A stretch of DNA of 64,000 nucleotides from Fontivita pretiosa (lineage in GTDB: Bacteria; Planctomycetota; Phycisphaerae; Tepidisphaerales; Tepidisphaeraceae): assembly GCF_050410795.1 (NCBI RefSeq), contig NZ_CP191258.1:5474122-5538121 (forward strand), given 5' to 3'. The notes under the pieces are model-generated. The model saw only the letters and a program-made list of their open reading frames with translations, had not been told where the DNA came from and searched no databases. Of the stretch, positions 8,725 to 17,155 are shown in pieces. How positions within the stretch are numbered: the first letter of the stretch is position 1; each line of letters begins with the position of its first letter. A program made the position numbers and the translations under genes.

Positions 8725-9003
8725 CGTGATCTGCGCCTCCCGGGGGCTGGTGCGGTGATGCAACGTATGTTGAGACGAGCGAATCGTCCAGTTGTTTCAC
8801 TTCCGAGCGTGATCTTTGAGGAAGTGACCGGCCGGCGCGCGGACGTGCCACCGGACTGTTTCGTCCCCGGTTGGCGCAACACGATTTTCTCCGCAATCCT
8901 CGGACACCGGCGCGACCAAGGTTGGTATGATAGTCATCGGTTCTCACGTCCCGGTTGCCCACGTGCCCGGCCACGCCGGCCGCGGCACACGGAGGATTCC
9001 GCA

Positions 9004-9528
9004 ATGGCGTCGCCTGCCTTGTCGATCATCAAGGTTGCTGCCATCCCCAACGGCTGCTGCATCCGAGTGGAAGGACGTGGAACGATGCAGGAAAGCCAGC
9101 CCGCCAGCGACATCGCTGTGCGCACACTCGAAAGCGATCCGTCGGCGATGGTGGTGTATGACCTGTCCGCCTGCGAGTATCTGGACAGCACGTTTCTCGG
9201 CGGGTTGGTGAGCCTGTGGCGGAGGTTTGGCGGCGTGCGCGAGTCCGGTGGCGGCGAATGCAGCCCGCGATATGCCATATTCGCCTGCCAGCAGCGACGA
9301 CAGAAACTGTTCGGCGCCTGCGGGATCGACCGGATCCTGCCGGCGCTGCCCCAGGCGCCGCCGATCATCGGACAGTGGTATGTGCTGCCCGCCGCCTCTC
9401 ACGATCCGCGCGAGCTGATGCGGCACGTCATGCAGTGTCACCGTGCCCTGGCCCAGGTGGAATGTCCCATGCGCGCCGCCTTCGCAAAGATTGCCGACTC
9501 GATCGAAAAGGACCTGGCCAAGGTCTAA
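9004..9528 (+). CDS. STAS-domain protein with C-terminal extension
   Basis: 174 residues. The STAS core shows YDLSACEYLDSTFLGGLVSL, where the DST triplet marks the usual phosphorylation site. The rest, about 70 residues, contains a Cys-Gln-Arg rich helix and an alpha-helical tail not found in minimal antagonists. GGAGG 8 bases before the ATG fixes the start; the frame is open further upstream but that part is Arg/Pro-rich with no site. It precedes the SulP transporter on the same strand by 126 bases. A role in partner switching is likely from the family; targets are unknown. Confidence 0.7.
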   Translation: MASPALSIIKVAAIPNGCCIRVEGRGTMQESQPASDIAVRTLESDPSAMVVYDLSACEYLDSTFLGGLVSLWRRFGGVRESGGGECSPRYAIFACQQRRQKLFGACGIDRILPALPQAPPIIGQWYVLPAASHDPRELMRHVMQCHRALAQVECPMRAAFAKIADSIEKDLAKV

Positions 9529-9654
9529 CTGCACCACCGGCAACACTCGCCACGCCGTCACAGACCAGCCCTCGTATACCCCGCCGGTGGATCGTGGGTT
9601 CGTCACTGCGCGGGTCATTGAACGATCCGGCCATTGCCCCTAGGCTGAGAGGCG

Positions 9655-11439
9655 ATGGCACAATTTTCCCGTGTTCCCGGCGTGTCGCTGCTCGGCCCGC
9701 CGATTCACACCATCCGGCATTACAACCTCCACAAGCTGCGCAAAGACCTTCTTGCCGGACTTACCGTCTGCGTCGTGGAGATCCCCCAGGCGATGGCGTA
9801 TGCGCTGGTGGCGGGTGTGCCCCCGGTGTACGGAATCTATTCCTCGATTCTCCAGGGCGTCATCGGGGCGATGCTCAGCTCCAGCGAACATCTGACCACC
9901 GGGCCGACCAACACGCAGTCCCTGCTGATCGCCTCCGCCGCAACGCGTGTGGCGCAACTGTCTCCCACGGCCTACCTGGAGCTGGTCTTCGGGCTGACGT
10001 TGATCAAGGGGCTGATACAGGTCGCATTCGCCGCTGCCAGGCTCGGCGATCTGGTACGGTACGTCAGCCGCAGCGTGATTGTCGGCGTGGCGGCGGGCGC
10101 CGGAGTGCTCATCGCGGTCGGACAACTGCCCAATCTGCTGGGCGTCAGCCCCGCAACCGAAAGCAGCCTGCCGGGAGCAATCGGCGCTCTGGAGCGTCTG
10201 TGGCCGAACCTGGCTCAGACCAATCCGCTGTCGGTGATGATTGGTCTGGGGGCGATCGCGGTGGTGGTGGGTTTGCGGCTGATCTCACGGTTTGCGCCCG
10301 GGGCACTGCTGGCGGTGGTGCTCTCGGGCGGCGTGGTGGCGCTGGCCGGCTGGAGCGATCGAGTGAGCATCATCGGCTCGCTGCCGCGCGGGTTTCCCGG
10401 GTTTCACATCCCGCAGATTTCGCTCAACGATGCCCGCGGGTTGTTTGCTGGTGCTTTGGCGCTGGCGATCCTGGGATTGCTCGAATCAGTCGCCATCGGC
10501 AAATCCATCGCCGCACACACCGGCGAGCGGATCGATCCCAATCAGGAGTTCTTCGCCCAGGGCGTGAAGAACGCGCTGACCAGCTTTTTCCAGTGCATTC
10601 CCGGCTCCGGGAGCTTCACGCGCTCGGCCCTGGACTACGCCGCCGGCGCCGAAACACGTTTCGCCGCCGTGTTCAATGCCCTGTTCGTCGCCGCGATCTT
10701 CTTCTGCTTCGCCGACTACGCCAGGTTCATCCCGCTTTCCAGTCTGGCGGGGGTGCTGATGGTGATCGGCTATCGGTTGATCGACTGGCGATTCGTCGCG
10801 CGCATTGCGCGCACCAGCCGCCCCGACGCCATCGTCTGCTTCGCAACCATTCTGGCCACCATCCTGGCGCCGCTGGAGTTTGCGATTTTCGTCGGCATCT
10901 TCCTGAACATCGCGATGTACCTGCGTACCGCCAGCCGGCTGCACATGGCGGAAATGGTTCAGGCGCCCGGATCCAGCGGCACGTTTCTGGAGCGTCCGCT
11001 GCCGGATCGGTTCGACGGCCAGCAGAAGGTGGTGTTCCTCCAGCTCGAGGGCGACCTGTTTTTCGCCGTCGCCGACGAATTGCAGGACCATCTGACAGCC
11101 CTTGCGCTGACGCGCAGTGTGCGAGTGGTGATTCTGAGGCTGAAGCGGACGCACTCGATCGACGCTACCGTCCTGCACGTGCTGGAGCGATTCGTCCGCG
11201 ACATGCGCGATCAGGGCAGGCACGTCGTGCTCTGCGGTGTCCGGCCCGAACTGATGCGAACGCTGCGCGCCTACGGGCTGATCGACCTGCTCGGCAGCGA
11301 CAACGTGTTTGAGGCCGGGCCGGGCGTCTTCACCAGCGCCCGACGCGCCGTGGCCCGCGCCCGACAGCTCGGCGCCGGCTCGTTCGATATCTCCGGCGTC
11401 GATCTGGAAGACAGCGAAGAGTGGGCCTACACCATCTGA
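9655..11439 (+). CDS. SulP family anion transporter with STAS domain
   Basis: 594 residues in the usual SulP order. There are about 11-12 membrane segments, starting with LRKDLLAGLTVCVVEIPQAM and AYALVAGVPPVYGIYSS, which is the SulP signature. A cytoplasmic STAS domain covers roughly residues 450-565 (FLQLEGDLFFAVADELQDHL, then HSIDATVLHVLERF). SulP proteins move sulfate, bicarbonate or other anions, often in symport with sodium or protons; the substrate here cannot be told. The C-terminus ends in an acidic tail. Length and domain order are normal. Confidence 0.9.
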   Translation: MAQFSRVPGVSLLGPPIHTIRHYNLHKLRKDLLAGLTVCVVEIPQAMAYALVAGVPPVYGIYSSILQGVIGAMLSSSEHLTTGPTNTQSLLIASAATRVAQLSPTAYLELVFGLTLIKGLIQVAFAAARLGDLVRYVSRSVIVGVAAGAGVLIAVGQLPNLLGVSPATESSLPGAIGALERLWPNLAQTNPLSVMIGLGAIAVVVGLRLISRFAPGALLAVVLSGGVVALAGWSDRVSIIGSLPRGFPGFHIPQISLNDARGLFAGALALAILGLLESVAIGKSIAAHTGERIDPNQEFFAQGVKNALTSFFQCIPGSGSFTRSALDYAAGAETRFAAVFNALFVAAIFFCFADYARFIPLSSLAGVLMVIGYRLIDWRFVARIARTSRPDAIVCFATILATILAPLEFAIFVGIFLNIAMYLRTASRLHMAEMVQAPGSSGTFLERPLPDRFDGQQKVVFLQLEGDLFFAVADELQDHLTALALTRSVRVVILRLKRTHSIDATVLHVLERFVRDMRDQGRHVVLCGVRPELMRTLRAYGLIDLLGSDNVFEAGPGVFTSARRAVARARQLGAGSFDISGVDLEDSEEWAYTI

Positions 11440-11560
11440 ACCGCCGCACCGTCGGCTTGATTCACCGTTTCTCAGGCGCTACATTGCCCGCAGCGCGGGT
11501 TGGATCGGCCAATCTCCTGCTGCATTGATCAGCATTATCTGCACTTGCCGGAAGCTTGCG

Positions 11561-12976
11561 ATGGCAGCGAATGGGAAATCAACGGTGGGCGTATGCCTGT
11601 TGGGTTGTGGGGTGGTGGGCGGCGGAGTGGAGCGTATTCTCCGTCAGCAACGGGATCTACTGTATCGACGAACCGGGATCGATTTTGAGCTTCGACATGT
11701 TGTAGTCAAGGATCGCAATGACTACCCGCCCAACCACGCTGAGCTGCCTATGTCCACCGACGCCAATGCGGCAATCGACGATCCGGGCAGCGATATTGTC
11801 GTGGAGTTGATCGGCGGCACCGGCGTCGCCGGATCGTTTATCGAGCGGGCCCTGAGGCTCGGCAAGCCGGTGGTGACGGCCAACAAGAGCCTGCTGGCGG
11901 CGCGCGGGCCGGAACTGTTCGCCCTGGCGCGTCAGCACGATACGTGTATCGCGTTCGAGGCGTCCTGCGGCGGGGGCATCCCCATCATCCAGTCCCTGCT
12001 GCACGGACTGATCGCCAACCGCTGCCAGGCGCTGCTTGGAATCATGAACGGCACCTGCAACTTCATCCTGACCCAGATGACCCAGAAAGGCCACAGCTAC
12101 GCCCAGGCGCTGGCCGACGCGCAAAAGGCGGGATTCGCCGAAGCCAACCCGACTTTGGATGTCTCCGGACGGGACACGGCGCAGAAACTGGCGATCCTCG
12201 CGGGGCTGGCGTTCAACGTCCGCATCGCCGAAAGCGACATCCATGTCGAGGGAATCGACAAGCTTCAGCCAGCGGACATCGGCTACGCCTCGGATCTGGG
12301 GTACGTGATCAAGCTGCTGGCGATTGCCGAGCGCGTGAATGGCTCGGAGTCGGCGGTCCAAGGTTCGGGCACGGCGCAGGCGGCGGCAGCATCCATGCCT
12401 CCGCCGCACACGTCCGACTCCCAGCCGCTGCTGTGTCTGCGCGTGCACCCGACGCTGGTTCATCGCGAGGATCAACTTGCGCAGGTCTCGGGCAGCTTCA
12501 ACGCGATCAGCTTTTTCGGCCACGCCCTGGGGCATGCCCTGTTCTACGGACGTGGTGCCGGACGAACCCCAACCGCCAGCGCGATTGTCTCCGATCTGGT
12601 CGGCGTGGCTTTGGGGACAACCCCGCAGTTGTTCAAACGGCTGCACGTCTTTCCCGACCAGACGCCCGCGGCGCGGGTCCTGCCGATCGAGCAGTTGAAA
12701 TCGCGCTATTACCTGCGGCTGGCGGCGAAGGATCAGCCGGGCGTGCTGGCGCAGGTGACTGCGGCGCTTGGCCGACACGGGATCAGCCTCAGCGCCGTGA
12801 TGCAGCGGGAGAGCGAAGATGGTGACGGATATGTGCCGGTGGTGATCACGACGCACCGGGCGCGCGAGGGAGATGTCCGCCAGGCGCTGAAGGAGATTGA
12901 CGCCCTGGCGACGATCCAGCCGCCGACGGTCTGCCTGCGAATCATGGATCAGCCCGAAGAGTTTGCAGCGGAGTGA
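11561..12976 (+). CDS. hom: Homoserine dehydrogenase
   Basis: 471 residues. It reduces aspartate semialdehyde to homoserine, the branch point to threonine and methionine. It starts with a Rossmann motif (GVCLLGCGVVGGGVERIL), has the substrate-binding block IMNGTCNFIL followed by FAEANPTLDVSGRDTAQKL, and ends in an ACT domain (YYLRLAAKDQPGVLAQV) that usually binds threonine. Between about residues 262 and 288 there is an Ala/Ser/Pro-rich insertion not expected in the catalytic domain. The ATG at 11561 was chosen because the frame upstream is out-of-phase sequence from the SulP gene. No clear Shine-Dalgarno is present. Confidence 0.93.
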   Translation: MAANGKSTVGVCLLGCGVVGGGVERILRQQRDLLYRRTGIDFELRHVVVKDRNDYPPNHAELPMSTDANAAIDDPGSDIVVELIGGTGVAGSFIERALRLGKPVVTANKSLLAARGPELFALARQHDTCIAFEASCGGGIPIIQSLLHGLIANRCQALLGIMNGTCNFILTQMTQKGHSYAQALADAQKAGFAEANPTLDVSGRDTAQKLAILAGLAFNVRIAESDIHVEGIDKLQPADIGYASDLGYVIKLLAIAERVNGSESAVQGSGTAQAAAASMPPPHTSDSQPLLCLRVHPTLVHREDQLAQVSGSFNAISFFGHALGHALFYGRGAGRTPTASAIVSDLVGVALGTTPQLFKRLHVFPDQTPAARVLPIEQLKSRYYLRLAAKDQPGVLAQVTAALGRHGISLSAVMQRESEDGDGYVPVVITTHRAREGDVRQALKEIDALATIQPPTVCLRIMDQPEEFAAE

Positions 12977-13014
12977 GGTCTTTTGAAGTTCGCTAAAGCG
13001 GATTGTGATCCTTT

Positions 13015-13054
13015 GGCTGCGCTGCGCCACGCCGCGGCGTAGCGCAGCGCAGCC
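13015..13054. terminator. 40-bp near-perfect palindrome between convergent genes
   Basis: Arms GGCTGCGCTGCGC (13015-13027) and its exact complement (13042-13054) enclose a self-complementary 12-mer ACGCCGCGGCGT (13029-13040). Only the base pair at 13028/13041 fails, so 38 of 40 bases can pair. It lies between the ends of the homoserine dehydrogenase gene and the small membrane gene. There is no T-run, so termination is likely but not proved; a repeat-family element is possible. Confidence 0.6.
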
Positions 13055-13092
13055 GCGGGATCCATTGGGAAAGTATCCCCCCAACCCCCGTC

Positions 13093-13308
13093 TCATTTCG
13101 CATGCTGCCTCTCCGCTGCTTCGTCCGGAGGTTCGATGTCCACCTGGCTGTGAACCTTCTCCGGAGAGCTTTCCCGCAGCACGCGGTAGATGCACCAGAT
13201 CAGCAGCGCCGTCACAAACCCCACCGACAGCAGCATCACCACCCAACCCGCCGCCGTCAGCTCAAAGTTCGGCGTTGCTCCAGTGGGGGTTTCCAGTTGC
13301 GCGATCAT
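13093..13308 (-). CDS. Small membrane protein coupled to the sodium symporter
   Basis: 71 residues with one transmembrane segment at about residues 19-41 (AAGWVVMLLSVGFVTALLIW), then a charged cytoplasmic tail. Its start ATG overlaps the TGA of the symporter gene (ATGA), so translation is probably coupled. Short single-span proteins encoded with neurotransmitter:sodium symporters are known as MetS-like partners; this sequence is too short to assign beyond that analogy. Confidence 0.65.
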   Translation of the reverse strand: MIAQLETPTGATPNFELTAAGWVVMLLSVGFVTALLIWCIYRVLRESSPEKVHSQVDIEPPDEAAERQHAK

Positions 13309-14945
13309 CGGAGATTGACCTCAAATCCACGGGCACGCTGGTTGGCAGACCATCGCCTGAACGACTGGCTGACCAGCAATCCGAACAGCATCCACACCGC
13401 CAGGATGAATCCCACCGACAGTTTTGTGGGCAGGTCGTGCATCAGCGCGGTGAAGCGATTGGCCTCGGTGGCGCGAAGCTGCTGCCAGAGGAACGCAACA
13501 AAGACGATGACCAGGTATGTCGGGGAGACGTACTGGATCACGTACATGACCCATCGAGGCAGATGCAGCTCGGCGCCGCGGGTGATTTCCTCGTAACCCC
13601 TGTCCACGCCGAACGCCCGCCCCCACAGAAATACCTGAAACATCGCAAGGATATAGATGCAGAAGGTGCCAATCCAGAAGTCGAAGGTGTCCAGGGCAAC
13701 AAGGTTCTTGGAGAAATACATCACGAAACCCGAGCCGACCAGAGTGATGAACCCCAGCACCGCCACCGCAACACGCCGGCTCATGCCCGGGCCTTCCTCC
13801 AGCAGCGCGATGGCCGGCTGGAGCATGGACAGCGAGCTGGTCAGTGCCGCCAGAAACAGCAGTGAAAAGAAGAGCGTGCCGACGATCTGTCCACCGGGCA
13901 TCGAGGCGAAAACCATCGGCAGCGTGATGAACCCCAGAGTGAACAGCGAGCCGCCGACGCCCGCGGCGCCCAGGAAGATGAACGCCGCCGGCACCGTGAT
14001 CAGCCCGCCCAACGCCACTTCGCAGAATTCGTTTCCTGCCGCGCTGGTCAGCGCCGACAGGACGATGTCGTCATCCCGCCGCACGTAGCTGGCGTAGTTG
14101 ATGATGATCCCGAAACCGACCGAAAGGGAGAAGAAGATTTGCCCGGCCGCCTCCAGCCACATCTGCCCGTTGGCCAGCGATTCGAAGAATCCCAGCCGCT
14201 CGGTTCGCGGGTTCCACATGAACCCCAATCCGCTCAGCACGTTCAGCTCGGGTCTGTCGGGGTTGGGCGTGTTGAGCGTCAGCACGCGGACCAGAACGAT
14301 CAGCGCGCAGGCGATCAGCGCCGGCATCGCCCACGTGCAGAACCGCTCGATGCCCTTGGTCAGCCCGCGATAGATCAGCCCGAAGTTCAACAGGAAACAC
14401 AGCAACACGAGGATCGCCGCGGCACCACCCTGTGATTGAATGCCCAGCCCGTTCTCGTCCAGCCCGGTAAATGCGCGGAACAGGTTCACGTAAGGCGTCT
14501 TGTCGGTTGTGCCCAGCGCCAGTTTTCCAGTGGCGATGTACCAGGCATAGCCCAGGCACCAGGCCTCGATCACCACGTAATACATGTAGATTACAACCGG
14601 CACGAGCACGGCCAGCGAACCGAAGAACGCGGCGATCGGCCCGCGGGTGAGCATGCGGTAAATGCCTGGCGAGGAATTGAAGCCGCGTGCCCCGCCATAG
14701 CGCCCGATGGCCCACTCCACCCACGCCAGCGGCAGACCCAGCAGCAGGAACGCCGTGAAGTACGGGATCATGAACGCCCCGCCCTCGTACTTGGCCGCCA
14801 GTCCCGGAAACCGCAGGAAGTTTCCCAGCCCCACGGCGCTGCCCATCACCGCCAGAATCACGCCGAATCGCGTGGCCCAGTTCTGTCGCGGTTGCTGTTG
14901 CAGTGGTTGCTCCTGAACGATTTGGCTCATCACAGCCCCGAGCAT
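13305..14945 (-). CDS. Neurotransmitter:sodium symporter (NSS) family transporter
   Basis: 546 residues with about 12 hydrophobic segments. The first carries the NSS pattern RFGVILAVMGSAVGLGNFLR then FPGLAAKYEGGAF, where the unwound helix that binds sodium and substrate lies. These carriers import amino acids or related amines with sodium. The ATG at 14945 has GAGGG 8 bases upstream; an in-frame ATG at 14930 is also possible. The frame continues upstream into repeat DNA, which I exclude. It ends in an overlap with a small membrane protein gene. The substrate is unknown. Confidence 0.85.
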   Translation of the reverse strand: MLGAVMSQIVQEQPLQQQPRQNWATRFGVILAVMGSAVGLGNFLRFPGLAAKYEGGAFMIPYFTAFLLLGLPLAWVEWAIGRYGGARGFNSSPGIYRMLTRGPIAAFFGSLAVLVPVVIYMYYVVIEAWCLGYAWYIATGKLALGTTDKTPYVNLFRAFTGLDENGLGIQSQGGAAAILVLLCFLLNFGLIYRGLTKGIERFCTWAMPALIACALIVLVRVLTLNTPNPDRPELNVLSGLGFMWNPRTERLGFFESLANGQMWLEAAGQIFFSLSVGFGIIINYASYVRRDDDIVLSALTSAAGNEFCEVALGGLITVPAAFIFLGAAGVGGSLFTLGFITLPMVFASMPGGQIVGTLFFSLLFLAALTSSLSMLQPAIALLEEGPGMSRRVAVAVLGFITLVGSGFVMYFSKNLVALDTFDFWIGTFCIYILAMFQVFLWGRAFGVDRGYEEITRGAELHLPRWVMYVIQYVSPTYLVIVFVAFLWQQLRATEANRFTALMHDLPTKLSVGFILAVWMLFGLLVSQSFRRWSANQRARGFEVNLR

Positions 14946-15259
14946 ACTATCGACCCTCGCCCGGCACACAACCCCCGCGCCCGCCGCACAGGTTGCGGCG
15001 CTCGAGCCAAGTACGCCACCTGCATCACAGACGTCTCGCCCGTGGCCAGCAGCATGAAGCGATGAACAGCTCGGACGTCGGACTTTCGAGCTCGAGTGCA
15101 CCCTGCATGGCCGGGCCGGCCATGCCACAATTGGCTCATCTTCTGCGGCACGGCTTGCCGATGAATTATCGGACCGCCGCTGGCGACGGCTGGCGGCGCA
15201 TCAGCCTCGATTGACCCGGTTCGCCCGATCGAGCGATCGACTCCGACTTCGCCTTTGTC
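14946..15259. repeat. Divergent intergenic region with decayed copy of the 6.3-kb repeat
   Basis: No gene is seen between the divergent symporter and penicillin-binding protein genes. It holds ACGTCTCGCCCGTG (half of the CACGGGCG hairpin), a GATGAACAGCTCGGACGT segment and GGCCATGCCACAATTGGCTC near 15116-15135, which matches 19 of 20 bases in the repeat near 6340-6359. GGCCGGGCCGGCC at 15111-15123 is a further small palindrome. Confidence 0.55.
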
Positions 15260-17107
15260 ATGCACCGCTTCTGTGCCATCCGTGCCACTGTCGCGATCGC
15301 CCTGATCGCCGGGTCCATGCTGGTCCTGCTCGGACGCGTCGGCTACCTCCAGACCTATGGCCGCGAGCAGACTATCCAGAAGGCCGAGCGACAGCAGCAT
15401 CAGACCGAAGTCCTCTACGCGCGGCGAGGAAGCATCTTCGACTCGACCGGCCTGCTCATGGCCGGAACCGTCCAGACGCTCTCGCTTTTCATAGACCCCA
15501 AGTTCATGCAGGACGAATTCCAGGCCGACGGACGAAGCCTGGTGGACATGGACAAGGCCCTTGAACAACTGGCCAAACTCATCGATGCCGATCCGTTTGA
15601 GCTGGCCAAGCTGCTGGGCGATCGCTACACCAGCCGGTTTATTCGCGTGGCAGACAACCTCGATGAGCAGACCTGCCAGCAGATCGAGCGGATGAAACTG
15701 CCGGGGGTCGGGCTGACGCCGATGAACGTGCGCTATTACCCGATGGGCTCGATCGCGGCGCATGTGCTGGGCGGGGTGGGCGCCGAGGGCGTCGGGCTGG
15801 AAGGTCTGGAGCTGAAATACGAGAAGCTGCTGGCCGGACGCAACGGCTACAAGCGCACACTCAAAGACGCGCGGCGTCGAGCCATTGCCGTCAGTGCCGA
15901 AGACTACCTGCCCCCGCAGAACGGGCAGCATCTGATCCTCACCATCGATGCCAACATCCAGATGATCGCCGAGCAGGAGCTCGCCGCCGCCTGCCAGCAG
16001 TTCAGCGCCAAGGCCGGCGAGGTCGTGGTGATGGATCCGAACAGCGGGCAGGTGCTGGCGCTGGCGAACTATCCCACGTTCAATCCGCAGAATCTGGAGG
16101 ATTCGACAAAGGAGATTCGGCGCAACCGGTGCCTGACCGACCCATTCGAACCCGGTTCAACCCTCAAGCCCTTCATCGTTGGCCCGGCGCTGGCCTGGAA
16201 GCTTACGCGAATCAACGAGGTGTTTCCCATTCACGGCCCGCATTACAAGTCCTCGCTGCGCGCCAAGCTAGTGACCGACGTGCATCCATATGAGTCGCTG
16301 GCGACATGGGACGTGCTGGTCAAATCCAGCAACATCGGCATGACCATGATCGGCGAGCGATTGGGCAAGCAACGGGTGTATGAAGCGCTGCGAAGCTGGC
16401 GGCTGGGACAACAGACAGGCATCGAGCTGCCCGGGGAAGACCCGGGAATGCTCAAGCCGCTGCGACAGTGGGGAAACTCAGACGTGGTTTCGGCGGTGCA
16501 GGGTTATTCGGTCCTGGTCACGCCGCTCCAGCTCGCCCGCGGCATGTGCGCCTACGCCAACGGCGGACGGCTTGTGCCCGTGCGACTGGTTAGAGGAGTC
16601 CTCGACGAAAATGGCTCGGTCGTCTCGCGCTGGCCAGCGCCGGAGCTGAAAGACATGCCACAGGTGCTGGATGAAGCTACCGCCGCCCAAGTGCGGCGAA
16701 TCCTGGCCGACGTGCCCGTCCGCGGCACCGCGACCAGGGCCAGATCCAGGCACTGGAACATCTTCGGCAAGACCGGAACGGCGCACCTCAGCCGCGGTGG
16801 GGGCTACAACGACCAGAGCTACACCAGCAGCTTCATCGGTGGCGCGCCGTACGAGAACCCGCGACTGGTCATCGCGATGATCATCCACGAACCGGACCGA
16901 TCCAAGGCCCACTACGGCGGGACGGTCTCGGCGCCCGCCGCCGCACGCGCGCTGGAACGGGCGCTGGCGTATCTTCAGATTCCAGCCTCGCCGGACCTGC
17001 CGCCACCGCCGCCGCAGATCGCCTCCGTTCTGTACGCGTTTGATCCGAAGCTGTATGCTCCGCGCTCCTCCCTGCCGCCGCGGACGGCATCGGCCGCGCA
17101 GGATTGA
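15260..17107 (+). CDS. Class B penicillin-binding protein (FtsI/PBP2-like transpeptidase)
   Basis: 615 residues. It cross-links peptidoglycan during division or elongation. One N-terminal membrane anchor (about residues 8-30), then a dimerisation-type pedestal domain (about 45-230), then the transpeptidase domain. The catalytic motifs are intact: S300-T-L-K303, S356-S-N358 and K504-T-G506. Length is normal for FtsI. A classical division cluster is absent: neighbours are a symporter and NadB. The start has no clear Shine-Dalgarno. Finding an intact transpeptidase matters because many planctomycetes make little peptidoglycan and lack divisome genes. Confidence 0.9.
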   Translation: MHRFCAIRATVAIALIAGSMLVLLGRVGYLQTYGREQTIQKAERQQHQTEVLYARRGSIFDSTGLLMAGTVQTLSLFIDPKFMQDEFQADGRSLVDMDKALEQLAKLIDADPFELAKLLGDRYTSRFIRVADNLDEQTCQQIERMKLPGVGLTPMNVRYYPMGSIAAHVLGGVGAEGVGLEGLELKYEKLLAGRNGYKRTLKDARRRAIAVSAEDYLPPQNGQHLILTIDANIQMIAEQELAAACQQFSAKAGEVVVMDPNSGQVLALANYPTFNPQNLEDSTKEIRRNRCLTDPFEPGSTLKPFIVGPALAWKLTRINEVFPIHGPHYKSSLRAKLVTDVHPYESLATWDVLVKSSNIGMTMIGERLGKQRVYEALRSWRLGQQTGIELPGEDPGMLKPLRQWGNSDVVSAVQGYSVLVTPLQLARGMCAYANGGRLVPVRLVRGVLDENGSVVSRWPAPELKDMPQVLDEATAAQVRRILADVPVRGTATRARSRHWNIFGKTGTAHLSRGGGYNDQSYTSSFIGGAPYENPRLVIAMIIHEPDRSKAHYGGTVSAPAAARALERALAYLQIPASPDLPPPPPQIASVLYAFDPKLYAPRSSLPPRTASAAQD

Positions 17108-17155
17108 CATGCCCGCGCCAATCGCCCCTTCGCCCGGCAATCACTCGAGCTGCTT

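Noticed and set aside
9216..11312. 698-codon plus-strand frame over the STAS and SulP genes
   Set aside because: It is an out-of-frame shadow of the SulP gene with Arg/Ser-rich low-complexity text.
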